Positions 36,759-45,850 are shown, numbered from the stretch's first letter. The stretch is DNA of 64,000 bases from Acidobacteriota bacterium (GCA_023474345.1 JAMCXS010000023.1:26681-90680), one strand, 5' to 3'. Program-made: numbers and translations. The notes: generated from the letters alone by a model not told the origin.

Positions 36759-37733
36759 ATGCGGCGCAGATCCTTCTTTGGCAGTGTCTTTGCCGGCCTG
36801 GCGGCCAGCACCGCATTTGGCGCAAGAGCGCGCAAGCCAAGAGCAGGTGACATTCCCCGCCGGGTTTTCGGGAAAACTGGCGAAAAACTCACGGTGATTG
36901 GACTGGCCGGCGGGCGGTTCCCTTTGATCTCCTTTGAAGAGGCCAAGGCGATCACGTTGCGCGCCTATGACCTGGGCATCAACTACTTTGACAACGCGCA
37001 CAATTACTGGGGCGGGCGGTCCGAGGAAGTATACGGGGCCGTTCTTCCACCCTTCCGAAAAGAGGTGTTCATCACCAGCAAAGCGATTGCTCGAACCCGC
37101 AAAGGGGCTGAAGCGCAGTTGGAGCTTTCCTTGAAGCACTTGCGGACCGATTACCTCGATCTCTGGCAGATTCATGGCGTCAGCGAAAAGGAAGACGTGC
37201 AAAAGATCTTTGCGCCCGGCGGAGCAATCGAGGCTTTTGAAGCGGCGAAGAAAGCGGGGAAATGCCGGTTCATCGGGTTTACGGGCCACCACGATCCTTA
37301 CGTTCACCTTGAAATGCTTCGCGCCTACGACAAGTACGACGCCATTCTGATGCCCCTGAATGTGGCGGACCCGGGTTACTTGAGCTTCGAAAAACTGGCG
37401 CTGCCGGAGGCCGCGAAACGCGACATGGGAATCCAGGGCATGAAGAACTTTGCCAACGCGAAGCTGCTGCAGGCCTTCAGCGCCGAAGAGTGCTTGAACT
37501 ATGTCCTCAGCCTCCCGATCAGTTGCACGGCCCTCGGTTGCACCACGATCGGCCAACTGGAAGACGATGTCCGAATTGCACAGCAGTTTAAACCGCTCGC
37601 GCCCGAGCAAATGGATGCGCTCCGCAAACGCGCGGAGGGCATCAAGGGACCGTATCTCGAAGACTGGAAACGTAACATCCAAAACCGGGCCGCGGCAACG
37701 GTCGCTACGGCGCCGGACCTTGCCCACGGGTAA
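36759..37733 (+). CDS. Tat-exported aldo/keto reductase
   Basis: A 324-residue protein with a twin-arginine signal (MRRRSFFGSVFAGLAAS) and an aldo/keto reductase TIM barrel. The catalytic tetrad is visible: Asp of NYFDNAHNYWGGRSEE and the following Tyr, Lys of FITSKAIA, and His of LWQIHGV. It starts at an ATG with GAGGAGG upstream. The third Tat-type export signal in this neighbourhood suggests periplasmic carbohydrate handling, though a soluble NADPH reductase outside the cytoplasm is unusual and the cofactor supply is unclear. Confidence 0.85.
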   Translation: MRRRSFFGSVFAGLAASTAFGARARKPRAGDIPRRVFGKTGEKLTVIGLAGGRFPLISFEEAKAITLRAYDLGINYFDNAHNYWGGRSEEVYGAVLPPFRKEVFITSKAIARTRKGAEAQLELSLKHLRTDYLDLWQIHGVSEKEDVQKIFAPGGAIEAFEAAKKAGKCRFIGFTGHHDPYVHLEMLRAYDKYDAILMPLNVADPGYLSFEKLALPEAAKRDMGIQGMKNFANAKLLQAFSAEECLNYVLSLPISCTALGCTTIGQLEDDVRIAQQFKPLAPEQMDALRKRAEGIKGPYLEDWKRNIQNRAAATVATAPDLAHG

Positions 37734-38011
37734 CGTTCCAGCCTTGGACCCCGCGTCCAAGGCGGATTTCGACGGCTTGCGTCGACAAATCGGGTTGTAT
37801 CGAACTCGCGAGTGACGTACTATAAGCACTCGGTCCGAAGATAGACGATTGTCAATTGCTTTTGGGAGTTTGGCTCCGCGCGCGGAGCAGCGGTCTGGTG
37901 TTGTCGAAAGGTGGCTGCGCCAGGGTGAGAGCATTTCGCCGGAGGATCAAGGCAGGATCGGTTGTTGCCCGGCCGGAAATTACAAATGTGTTGCCAGGGG
38001 GTTTTGGGCGA

Positions 38012-38533
38012 ATGGAGAAGGCAAGAGGGGGGATGGTAAGCGAATCGCAGGTGGAGATGGTGGAAGTGGTTCTGCCCAATGACGCAAATCCGCTGGGCAA
38101 CATTCTGGGCGGGAAGGTCATGCATCTGATTGATATGGCGGGAGCGATCGCAGCACATCGCCATACGCGCAGCGTGGTGGTGACGGTTTCGGTTGATAAC
38201 CTGGACTTCGTGCATCCGATCCGCGTCGGCCAGCTCATCATCCTGTGCGCCCATGTGACACGGGCGTTCCACACCTCGATTGAAGTGGGCGTCAAAGTGT
38301 ACCGTGAAGATTTCCTTACCGGGGAACGCCGGCAGACAAGTTCGGCATTTGTCACCTACGTGGCTTTAGACGAACAAGGACGCCCGACAAAAGTTCCCCC
38401 TGTGGTTCCACGAACTGCGGAGGAAAAGCAGGAGTACCGGGAGGCTCTGGCCAGGCGCCGTTACCGTCTGGCGGCCGCCGCCCGGGCGCATCGTCGATAC
38501 TTCGAAAAACAAAAAAAAGAAACCAACCAGTAG
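38012..38533 (+). CDS. Acyl-CoA thioesterase (hotdog fold)
   Basis: Hydrolyses acyl-CoA to free acid and CoA. The sequence has the YciA/ACOT-type hotdog start: V-L-P-N-D-A-N-P-L-G-N-I-L-G-G-K-V-M-H-L-I-D, then VDNLDFVHPIRVGQLIIL. The Asn/Asp of the first motif and the following helix form the active site. A basic Ala/Arg/Tyr-rich tail of about 50 residues is extra. About 173 residues from the ATG at 38012 (GGGGG about 10 nt upstream); an in-frame extension to 37856 lacks support. A RidA gene follows. Confidence 0.83.
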   Translation: MEKARGGMVSESQVEMVEVVLPNDANPLGNILGGKVMHLIDMAGAIAAHRHTRSVVVTVSVDNLDFVHPIRVGQLIILCAHVTRAFHTSIEVGVKVYREDFLTGERRQTSSAFVTYVALDEQGRPTKVPPVVPRTAEEKQEYREALARRRYRLAAAARAHRRYFEKQKKETNQ

Positions 38534-38608
38534 CCGGCTGAAAGTCGGGCCAGCGGAACCCTCAACCTTCCGGGGGCTGGCCAAAGCGGCTGCTTTGAGG
38601 AGGCGCCG

Positions 38609-38998
38609 ATGAAAAACAAGCGTACCAAAATTTTTACGGGGACCCCGTGGGAACCTAAAGTAGGCTATGCGAGAGCCGTGCAGGTGGGCGACACCGTTTT
38701 CGTGTCAGGCACCACAGGGACCGACCCCTCCGGAAAGGTCCTTTCACCGGGCGACGCGTACGCGCAAACCGTCCAGGCGGCCCGCAACATCGAAAACGCC
38801 TTGAAGCGGCTGGGCCTGGGCCTGGAGCACGTGGTTCGCACGCGTGTTTATCTGACGGACATGGAGCGCTGGGAGGAGGTGGCCAAGGGCCACGCCGAAT
38901 GTTTTGGGCAAGTGCATCCGGCGACTACCCTAGTGGGCGTCGCGCGCCTGGTCGACCCGGACATGCTGGTCGAAATCGAAGCCGTCGCGGTAGCCTGA
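38609..38998 (+). CDS. RidA family enamine/imine deaminase-like protein
   Basis: A 129-residue single-domain protein with the RidA (YjgF/YER057c) fold. RidA proteins hydrolyse reactive 2-aminoacrylate-type imines. The family start is visible (YARAVQVGDTVFVSGTTGTDPSGKVL), as is VRTRVYLTDMERWEEVAKGHAECFG and the C-terminal ATTLVGVARLVDPDMLVEIEAVAV. The conserved Arg after the central helix (ARLVDPDMLVEIE) fits active members. GAGGAGG precedes the ATG. It follows the thioesterase by 75 bp. Confidence 0.88.
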   Translation: MKNKRTKIFTGTPWEPKVGYARAVQVGDTVFVSGTTGTDPSGKVLSPGDAYAQTVQAARNIENALKRLGLGLEHVVRTRVYLTDMERWEEVAKGHAECFGQVHPATTLVGVARLVDPDMLVEIEAVAVA

Positions 38999-39066
38999 AA
39001 ACTTTGTTGGGCTGCGCCCGCCGGAGGCGCGAAATGCTCTCCGGGGCGCTTCGGCGCCATCGCGCG

Positions 39067-40683
39067 TCAGCCTTTTTGGTTTGACGTGTGGCTCCTTGGC
39101 AGGCGCGCTACGCGGCTGGCGTGGGTCGCGCCAGGGGTATGAGGACCCTTGAGGATTTCAGGGATGCTGGGGAATAGCGTCAAAGCCTTTTGAACCTGCG
39201 GATCGCCTTCAGTCTGGACCTGGTTTCCCGCGGCGAGTCCGTAGAGCAGGTTGAAGACTTCGGTCTTGATTCTGAGCTTTATGTAGTCTTGATCCATCGC
39301 CCAATATTCCAACGGGACCCGGATCCCCTGGTCGATAAGAAAATTGTGAAAATCCGACAGGACCCTTGAATTTACCTCGAAGGATTTCCCCACGTTGTTG
39401 TGGTACGTGAGGTATTGCGAGGCAAAATCCGTAAAGCGGCCGCCCTGGTTCAGGAACTCGACCCACGGATCGAGCTGGTGAGGGGGGATTACAACATCAG
39501 GGGTGATTCCGCCTCCGGCGGCAACGGGTCTTCCATCGTCGGTGTGGAAGTGGGATGTCTTGGTGAGTCCCGGGTCATTGGTGGCAAGCGCGGTGCCGGG
39601 GATTGGACGCTGAATGGACCGGCCGCTGGGTGTGAAGTACTGAGCGACAAGCAGGGCCAGGCCCGTTTTGTCGGACAGCGGAAAGATGCTCTCGACGACC
39701 CCTTTGCCGAAGGTTGGCTCTCCGGCGAGGACCGCGCGATCGTGTTCCTCAAGCGCCGCGGAGAGCACCTCGGCGGCGCTGGCGGTTTCGCCGTTGACAA
39801 GCACGACCATCGGCAGGTTGAAATAATCCTTCATGGCAATGGTCTGGTACCTTTTCTCGGGCTCAGCGCGGCCTCGGATGGTGAGGACTGAAGAGCCGGG
39901 CTTCAGAAACAAACTTGCCACGCCTACCGCGGAATCGACCAGCCCGCCGTGATTGTTCCGCAGGTCCAGCAGAAGCCCCTTCAGCTTTGGGCCGCCCAGC
40001 CGTTCCATGGCATCTTCGACTTCCTCGACGGTCTTTTTGTCGAAGCCCGAGAGGTGGATGTAGGCAATTTGCCGGGAGGGAAAAACAAAAGCGTTGTCCA
40101 CTGTAGGCATCGTCACCTCGACGGGTGTCAGGTCCACGTCTTGAGGCACGAGTTTGCCGGGATGGAGGACTTCCAAGCGCGCGGGATGTGACCGCGCCTG
40201 GCTCAGGAGCCGGATGAGGGCCTGAAAGTCGAGACTGTCGACGCGCTCGCCATTGACCTTGAGAATCTGGTCCCCAGGCCCCAAGCCGGCTCTCCAGGAA
40301 GGCGAGCCTTGAGCGGTCTGAAGAACCAGAACCTTTCCAGGCTGCACGTAAAGAATCGAGCCGAACCCCAGGGCCTCGCCGCGAGTTTGCTGCTGAAGCA
40401 ATTCGAATTGCTGCCGGTCGAAAAAGGCTGAAAAAGGATCAAGCTGGCTGAGCATGCCACGGATGGCGCCGTCAAAAATCGCGTGATCGGGATTGATGCG
40501 GTCAGCGTAGTTTTCCTGGAGCAGGCCGTAGATGCGCGCAAACTTGAGCGCCCCTTGGGTTCCGGCGTCGGTTGGCGGGGAGGTTTGAGCGGCAAGGGAA
40601 AAGGCCAACGCTCCTACTAATCCTGCCAGCAGAAAAGCCTGCAAGATCGGCCGTTTCGCCCGCGCATTTTGCCCGTGGTCCAT
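39067..40683 (-). CDS. C-terminal processing protease, S41 family
   Basis: A 538-residue secreted or membrane-anchored protease. A signal/anchor helix (about 14-32) is followed by an N-terminal helical region (LLQENYADRINPDHAIFDGAIRGMLSQLDPFSAFF), a PDZ domain (VLVLQTAQGSPSWRAGLGPGDQILKVNGERV) and the S41 core. The catalytic Ser is in NGETASAAEVLSAAL and the Lys in TFGKGVVESIFPL. CtpA-type proteases degrade or trim envelope proteins. About 140 extra C-terminal residues follow the catalytic domain. It precedes nothing in its direction and follows the HEAT-repeat gene. Confidence 0.92.
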   Translation of the reverse strand: MDHGQNARAKRPILQAFLLAGLVGALAFSLAAQTSPPTDAGTQGALKFARIYGLLQENYADRINPDHAIFDGAIRGMLSQLDPFSAFFDRQQFELLQQQTRGEALGFGSILYVQPGKVLVLQTAQGSPSWRAGLGPGDQILKVNGERVDSLDFQALIRLLSQARSHPARLEVLHPGKLVPQDVDLTPVEVTMPTVDNAFVFPSRQIAYIHLSGFDKKTVEEVEDAMERLGGPKLKGLLLDLRNNHGGLVDSAVGVASLFLKPGSSVLTIRGRAEPEKRYQTIAMKDYFNLPMVVLVNGETASAAEVLSAALEEHDRAVLAGEPTFGKGVVESIFPLSDKTGLALLVAQYFTPSGRSIQRPIPGTALATNDPGLTKTSHFHTDDGRPVAAGGGITPDVVIPPHQLDPWVEFLNQGGRFTDFASQYLTYHNNVGKSFEVNSRVLSDFHNFLIDQGIRVPLEYWAMDQDYIKLRIKTEVFNLLYGLAAGNQVQTEGDPQVQKALTLFPSIPEILKGPHTPGATHASRVARLPRSHTSNQKG

Positions 40684-40794
40684 TGTTCAGTATACCTCAG
40701 GTGAATCTTCATGCTGGAAGGGAAACCCATCGCGGGCAGCCGCCGATGCTCTTGCCGTTTTGCCCGAATGGCGTTCGCCTTCAGACGGGCTGGC

Positions 40795-40812
40795 GCCGGG
40801 TAGAAACCCGGC
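40795..40812. repeat. GC-rich hairpin between the HEAT and S41 genes
   Basis: GCCGGGT/ACCCGGC with an AGAA loop, and no T-run on either strand. It could be an end-of-transcript structure for the HEAT-repeat gene or another dispersed palindrome. The gap of 231 bp holds nothing else I can identify. Confidence 0.4.
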
Positions 40813-40914
40813 TTTACAACCGGTCGCGGAAGACCGCAAAGCGGCGGCGCGGAGCGAAGCCGAAGGGCCCGGAATAGAAGTTCTAAGTTTCTCCACTAAC
40901 CTGCTAAATTCCGG

Positions 40915-42312
40915 TCAGCGGGCCGAAGGCGCGCTGGCGGACACTCGCTGGCGGACCGCAGCGAGCGCGCGGAGGGCGGCGGCGGCCACGCTCCCGTCTG
41001 CGTCATGCGAAGCGCGCTCGAGCGGCTGGACGCTGGTGCTGTCGCCGGAGTACATGAGGACGTTGCACAATCTGCGGCGCACCTCAGCATCGCGGCTGTC
41101 CATGTAGGGATAGAGCTTGGAGAGAAAGCCCGGTCTGCGCGCCAGTTCAATCAGGTAAGACTGAGCGATATCGTTTGTCGAGCCTGATCCGAGGTCATTG
41201 ATCAACGCGCTCAGGTAATCGCTTCGGCCCAAGGAAGTGATCGCAAATTCCATTGCCACCCTCACCTCGGCGTTCTTTTCGGCAGGCGCGGCGCGGAGCA
41301 GGTCAGGGAGGGCAGGCTGGTATTTGGAACGCCCCAAGCCTTCGGCGGCCGAGATCTGAATCGAATTGTCTGGATCCCACAGAGCTTTGAGGAAAATCGG
41401 CCCGGAAACCGGGTCGCCGATGTAGGACAGACCCTCCAGCGCTTTTTCCCGAGTTCCTTTGTTGGGGCTGTTCTCGTACATCGACTGGAGTTTGGGAACA
41501 GCTGCGCGCGTGCGGAGAATTCCGATGGTGACGGCGGCGTCCTGCTTGACGCCGCGGTTGGGTGAATCCAGCAAGTCTATCAATTTCGGCCCCGCCGAAG
41601 TGTCTCTGATCTTGGAAAGCGAGTTGAGCGCTTCGCGGGCCAGGTCGGCGTCCGAGGAGTGGGCGGTAGTCACCAGATCGGGAACTGCCAGCTTGGCGCG
41701 GAGAATTCCCAGGGCGCGGGCAGCTTCGCGTGAATCTCTGGGGAAGCGGGGGTCCATCATGGCACGGTCGAGCGCGGCGACGGCGCGAACGCTGACCACC
41801 GTTCCGGGAGGCACTTCCGTAATCGTCTGATCAAATTGGCGTTTGACGCCGCGGTATTGCCTCTTCACGAAGGCCATAAACCCGCTCTTCGGAGCATGGC
41901 CTGTGTAATAGCCTTCGATGCCTTTGATGGCGAGCCACCGGACTTGTTCGTTGCTGTCGGTCGTGGCGCTGATCAGCGCGTCAAGTGATTGAGAAACACG
42001 AATCGAGGCAAGAGCGATCACAACCTGCTGGCGAACCTTGGGGCTGGGATCGCTGAGGGCTGCAGCCAGTGCCGGAACCACGGAGGGGTCGCCGGTCTGG
42101 CCGAGTTCCCGCGCGGTCTTGGCCCGTATTTTGGGGTTGGGATTCTTAAGGTCCTCGGTTTCAGAACCGGCGCTTGACGCCCCGGACTGGCTAGCCTTGG
42201 CCGGCGACTGGTTTGCGCCAGCGGCCACAGCCGCTCTCCCCAAAGCCCCGGCAACGGGAAGAATCAGGATAATCAGCAATAATTTTGAAAATGCCTTCGT
42301 TATGCGTTTCAA
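40915..42312 (-). CDS. Secreted HEAT-repeat protein
   Basis: About 465 residues. A signal/anchor helix (LLLIILILPVAGALGRAAVAA) is followed by at least eight HEAT-like repeats, each with a Pro-Ala/Asp-Leu pattern (DPSVVPALAAALSDPSPKVRQQVVIALASI, DLVTTAHSSDADLAREALNSLSKI, ...). The repeats form a protein-binding solenoid; no enzymatic motif is seen. I place the start at a TTG at 42312 (LKRITKA) because GCGAGG lies just upstream; an in-frame GTG/ATG at 42420 would put a long charged segment ahead of the signal. Partner unknown. Confidence 0.75.
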   Translation of the reverse strand: MKRITKAFSKLLLIILILPVAGALGRAAVAAGANQSPAKASQSGASSAGSETEDLKNPNPKIRAKTARELGQTGDPSVVPALAAALSDPSPKVRQQVVIALASIRVSQSLDALISATTDSNEQVRWLAIKGIEGYYTGHAPKSGFMAFVKRQYRGVKRQFDQTITEVPPGTVVSVRAVAALDRAMMDPRFPRDSREAARALGILRAKLAVPDLVTTAHSSDADLAREALNSLSKIRDTSAGPKLIDLLDSPNRGVKQDAAVTIGILRTRAAVPKLQSMYENSPNKGTREKALEGLSYIGDPVSGPIFLKALWDPDNSIQISAAEGLGRSKYQPALPDLLRAAPAEKNAEVRVAMEFAITSLGRSDYLSALINDLGSGSTNDIAQSYLIELARRPGFLSKLYPYMDSRDAEVRRRLCNVLMYSGDSTSVQPLERASHDADGSVAAAALRALAAVRQRVSASAPSAR

Positions 42313-42597
42313 GTTGCCCTCGCCTCTAAAATATCCGCTGTACGCCAGCACTGGTTGCAGCCATATCCTGTATTGTACAAGTCTATTGGGAACTGTGAAG
42401 CAGGAAAGCGCACAGACCACTTTTCTTTGAACCGGCTGGGAAGCGGCGCGGCTGTCCGGGCGGCTCTTCGAGAGAGAGCCGAAACGGCCACTCTTATCCG
42501 GCTAAGGCGAGCGGACGCGCCTGGGGTGCGCAATGAGTAATTCTTGTGAGAACATAGCATGACAGGGGGCAGCCAAAAGAAAAGATGGAGGTCTTGA

Positions 42598-43209
42598 ATG
42601 GCGAAAATCACGGCGTTGTTCTGGGATGTCGGCGGGGTTCTTTTAACCAATGGCTGGGACCGGCGCGCCCGCCAGCGGGCGGTGAAAGAATTCAAACTTG
42701 ATTGGGAGGACTTTGAGGACCGGCACGAGCTTATGGTGACGCGGTTTGAAACCGGACACTTGACGCTCGAACGCTATTTGGAGCGAACTATTTTCTATCG
42801 TCCGCGCGATTTCAGCAAAGACCAGTTCAGGGAATTCATGTTTGCGCAGTCGCGGCCCATCGAAGGGACACTGGATTTAGCGGGACGGCTGGCTCGCACG
42901 GGACGCTATCTTCTGGCAACTTTGAATAACGAATCGCGAGAACTCAATCTCTACCGGATTGAACACTTCGGCCTGCGAAAATGCTTTAGCGTTTTTTTGA
43001 GTTCCTGTTTTCTGGCTGTCAAAAAGCCGGACGACGAGATGTTTCGCCTGGCGCTCGACCTGTGCCAGCGCGCACCGGAAGAGTGCGTGTTTATCGACGA
43101 TCGGGAATTGAACCTCGAATGCGCGAGCCGCTCCGGATTGCAGACTATACGCTACCGCAACGCCGCCCAGCTTGAAAGTGATTTGCGCGGCGCGGGCGTG
43201 GAGCTTTAA
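42598..43209 (+). CDS. HAD-like phosphatase (YihX type)
   Basis: A 203-residue HAD-superfamily hydrolase. Motif I is FWDVGGVL (Asp10 nucleophile; the usual second Asp is Gly12, as in YihX, which has D-L-G-N-V), motif II is TLNNES, the motif III Lys is in VKKPDDEMF, and the motif IV acids are in FIDDRELN. These place it with sugar-phosphate phosphatases such as YihX. GGAGG precedes the ATG. It is transcribed alone on the plus strand. The substrate is unknown. Confidence 0.82.
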   Translation: MAKITALFWDVGGVLLTNGWDRRARQRAVKEFKLDWEDFEDRHELMVTRFETGHLTLERYLERTIFYRPRDFSKDQFREFMFAQSRPIEGTLDLAGRLARTGRYLLATLNNESRELNLYRIEHFGLRKCFSVFLSSCFLAVKKPDDEMFRLALDLCQRAPEECVFIDDRELNLECASRSGLQTIRYRNAAQLESDLRGAGVEL

Positions 43210-43320
43210 CAGGGGACTGAAAGAGGTTCTGGATCTGTTGCTCTCAGGGGACAAAAGCAGATCCTTCGCTACGCCCAAAATGAGATGCCATGGGCTAAGA
43301 ATGGCAAGGCGCGGCGGCCT

Positions 43321-43710
43321 TTATGGGTTGGTCGGTTCAGGCGGTTCTTCCCGGGACAATTTCTTGAGCAAAACGGGGAGTTGCCGGCTGAAGGCCGAGC
43401 GTGCGAGAACCATGTCGCACCCCGCGGCGCGCGCGGCTTGTGCCAGTTCGCCTTGGACGTGGGAAAGAAAGCCAAGCACGGGAATGCTGCGGGTGTTTGG
43501 GTCTCGCTTGACGGCCTGCAACACGTCAATAGCGGCGCCCGAACGATGGTTCAAGTCAAGCAGAACCGCAGAGACGCCGCCCCTGGAGAGTGAACTCGCG
43601 AGCGCATCGGGAGGGACAGACTCGACGGTCACGCTCAATTGCTGAGCTGTTTGTTGAATCTTGGCAAGGAAGAACAGGTCTTCAACGACTGCCACGATTT
43701 TATTGGCCAT
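43321..43710 (-). CDS. Degenerate receiver-domain protein
   Basis: About 129 residues with the CheY-like layout: an acidic pair (VVEDLFF, residues 10-11), a candidate phosphoacceptor Asp52 (VLLDLNHRSG) and a switch Ser83. The invariant Lys before the last strand's Pro is replaced by Arg104 (VLARSAF). It may be a pseudo-receiver or signal-independent output protein. There is no attached output domain and no histidine kinase nearby. I use the ATG at 43710, with AGGGA upstream; a start at 43746 is also possible. Confidence 0.65.
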   Translation of the reverse strand: MANKIVAVVEDLFFLAKIQQTAQQLSVTVESVPPDALASSLSRGGVSAVLLDLNHRSGAAIDVLQAVKRDPNTRSIPVLGFLSHVQGELAQAARAAGCDMVLARSAFSRQLPVLLKKLSREEPPEPTNP

Positions 43711-44237
43711 CGCATTGTTCCCTTCGTTGCGCTTGGCGCCCTGCAAGTGAAGCTAACTCATGCGCTTGTCAGCAATCAAGATCTTATAGCAGCACGCCAC
43801 GGAAGGCCACCCGGCGCGTTGCTCAGTTCCGGGTGAGCCTTGCGGAAACTCGCGGATGCAAACACGGGCTGGTTCTTTCCTCACTCACCCAGGCTGGATC
43901 ACTTAAGAATTTTGCGGGTAAGCCAAGTTTGGCGGCGTGAACCTGCCACTACGTCGGGCGGGGAGTGCGGGCTTTGCGCCATCACCCCTTGGTTGAGCGG
44001 GCGATAGGCCCATCCCGGGGCAAAGCCGATTACTATCTTTTGCAACTCATAACAGGCGCCTGCTGCAAAAAATGTAAGTTTTTCGTGTAACCCAAGGGCA
44101 TTTTGCCGCGTCGATTTACAACGTAACGGTTTTTCGATCAAGCTTTCGACAGTTTTTGATATTGGCCAACTGCAGTATGTTCATTGCATGCCACTTCCCT
44201 AGCTATTGAGCAAAGGAGGTTGCTCTAAGGATGCGCC
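43711..44237. other. Gene-free stretch between the receiver and kinase genes
   Basis: About 527 bp with short, non-homologous open frames only. The right half (44040-44170) is AT-richer and probably contains promoters for the plus-strand kinase-cysM cluster. I cannot name a clear -35/-10 pair. Confidence 0.35.
44208..44225 (+). promoter_or_regulatory. Hairpin with AGGAGG in its loop ahead of the kinase gene
   Basis: A 6-bp stem (GAGCAA/TTGCTC) presents AGGAGG as its six-base loop. A 6-codon open frame starts at 44231 and overlaps the kinase start at 44238, which has its own TAAGGA. The layout could tune translation initiation, but it may be chance. Confidence 0.35.
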
Positions 44238-44849
44238 ATGGATCCAATTGAAAAACGGATCGTTCGCGTGTTTCGACCTTCATTGGTTGTCCTGTGCGGC
44301 CCGGCGGCCTGTGGGAAATCGACGTTTGCCGCCCGGCATTTCCGTCCCACCCAGGTGATTTCTTCAGACTCCTGCCGGGCGCTTGTGTGCGACGATGAAC
44401 GCGACCAGCGTTATCCTTTGCAGACCTTTGCGCTTGTAAATTATCTCGTCAGCCAGCGGCTTTCCATTAACCGCTTATGTGTTGTGGATTCGACTGCTCT
44501 GACGCCTGACGCGCGCAAAACCTTGCTGGCTTTAGGGCGTAAGTTCCGAGTCCGAGTGGAACTTTTCTTATTTGACATCCCGTTTGAAAAGTGCCTGGAT
44601 TTCGACCGGAAGCGGGAACGGTCTGTCGGACCAAAGGTGATCGAAGAACACTTTCAGATCTTTGGCACGGCACGGGCTTCGGTTGGATCAGAGGGTTTCG
44701 ATCAAGTGTTGGAGCTCCATGAGGATGATTTGGAGAAAATCCAAATTGAAATCCTTTACCGGCCCATCTACCGTGTTCGTCAGGAATGGCCGGGCGGAAA
44801 CCGGCATTCTCTTGCGGTTCATGCCACCAATCCTGGTCCCCGCAGTTGA
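44238..44849 (+). CDS. AAA-type (polynucleotide-kinase-like) P-loop kinase
   Basis: A 203-residue P-loop protein with Walker A GPAACGKST (residues 21-29), then ISSDSCRALVCDDERDQRY and VVDSTALTPDARKTLLALGRK. This pattern (S-D-x-x-R and D-S/T-T-x-x-x-x-x-x-R) is that of the Pnkp N-terminal kinase and related AAA_33 proteins, which phosphorylate nucleic-acid 5' ends or small substrates. The C-terminal part is unlike Pnkp. It lies 41 bp upstream of the cysteine synthase gene, same strand, so a link to that pathway (for example making O-phosphoserine-like or nucleotide substrates) is conceivable but unproven. Confidence 0.72.
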   Translation: MDPIEKRIVRVFRPSLVVLCGPAACGKSTFAARHFRPTQVISSDSCRALVCDDERDQRYPLQTFALVNYLVSQRLSINRLCVVDSTALTPDARKTLLALGRKFRVRVELFLFDIPFEKCLDFDRKRERSVGPKVIEEHFQIFGTARASVGSEGFDQVLELHEDDLEKIQIEILYRPIYRVRQEWPGGNRHSLAVHATNPGPRS

Positions 44850-44890
44850 CACCACGCAACGCTACCCCATAGAATCGCCAATGGATACCC

Positions 44891-45850
44891 ATGATGACTT
44901 CAGAACCGAAAGAGGAAGTGTTTTTTTCTGGATTAAGGCCAGCGGCAGACATCTTATCTTTGATAGGCAATACTCCGCTTATCCGTTTGCAAAAACTCGT
45001 TGCCGACCAGCCCGGCGTCGAAATTCTGGCAAAAGCTGAGTGGATGAACCCTGGTGGATCGGTGAAAGTCCGAGCCGCATGGAACATTATTTTGGATGCC
45101 GAGCGGGCCGGGTTGATGACCCCGGACAAGATTTTGCTGGACTCGACTTCCGGGAATACCGGGATCGCTTACGCGATGATATGCGCAGCGAGAGGGTATC
45201 GGCTGAAACTGTTTATGCCCTCCAACGTCAGCGTGGAGCGCAAGCGCATCCTGAGTGCTTATGGCGCGGAGATCGTCTACACGGACCCGATGGAAGGCTC
45301 GGACGGAGCCATCCGGCAAGTGCGCGAGTTGTCTTTGAAGGAGCCCGAGACTTACTTCTACGGCAATCAGTATGACAACCCCGCAAACTGGATGGCCCAC
45401 TATCAGACCACCGCACCCGAAATCTTCGAGCAGACGGAAGGGAAGATTACACACTTTGTTGCGGGTCTCGGAACCACCGGAACGTTTGTGGGGACAGCGC
45501 GCCGGCTGAAAGAATTAAAGCCGGATGTCCGCTGCATCTCGGTTCAGCCTGACTCTCCGTTTCACGGGCTGGAGGGCCTGAAGAACCTTTCGGCAGCCAT
45601 CGTTCCGGGCATCTACGATCCTTCAATCGCCGACGAGAATCTGGAGGTTTCGACCGAAGATGCCTATGCCATGACGTTGCGGCTGGCCCGCGAGGAGGGG
45701 TTGCTGGTGGGCGTCTCCGCCGGAGCGGCGATGGTCGCGACGTTGGAAGTCGCCCGGCGGCTGCGCCACGGAGTCGTGGTCACCATTTTCCCCGACAGCG
45801 GCGACAAATATTTAAGCGAACGATTTTGGGATGATGCTCCGAGCCGGTAG
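44891..45850 (+). CDS. cysM: PLP-dependent cysteine synthase, CysM type
   Basis: A 319-residue fold-type II PLP enzyme. The PLP Lys is in NPGGSVKVRAAW (the usual K-D-R is K-V-R here), the substrate loop is STSGNTG, and the glycine loop is GLGTTGT. The C-terminal part ...GLEGLKNLSAAIVPGIYDPSIADENLEVS resembles the Mycobacterium CysM group, which accepts O-phosphoserine and uses a protein thiocarboxylate (CysO) as sulfur donor. The JAMM protease, sulfur carrier and activator genes follow directly, strengthening that reading. Ordinary O-acetylserine sulfhydrylase is the alternative. Confidence 0.85.
   Translation: MMTSEPKEEVFFSGLRPAADILSLIGNTPLIRLQKLVADQPGVEILAKAEWMNPGGSVKVRAAWNIILDAERAGLMTPDKILLDSTSGNTGIAYAMICAARGYRLKLFMPSNVSVERKRILSAYGAEIVYTDPMEGSDGAIRQVRELSLKEPETYFYGNQYDNPANWMAHYQTTAPEIFEQTEGKITHFVAGLGTTGTFVGTARRLKELKPDVRCISVQPDSPFHGLEGLKNLSAAIVPGIYDPSIADENLEVSTEDAYAMTLRLAREEGLLVGVSAGAAMVATLEVARRLRHGVVVTIFPDSGDKYLSERFWDDAPSR

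Noticed and set aside
36723..37934. 403-codon minus-strand open frame opposite the aldo/keto reductase
   Set aside because: The plus-strand gene has a Tat signal and full catalytic tetrad; the other is its shadow.
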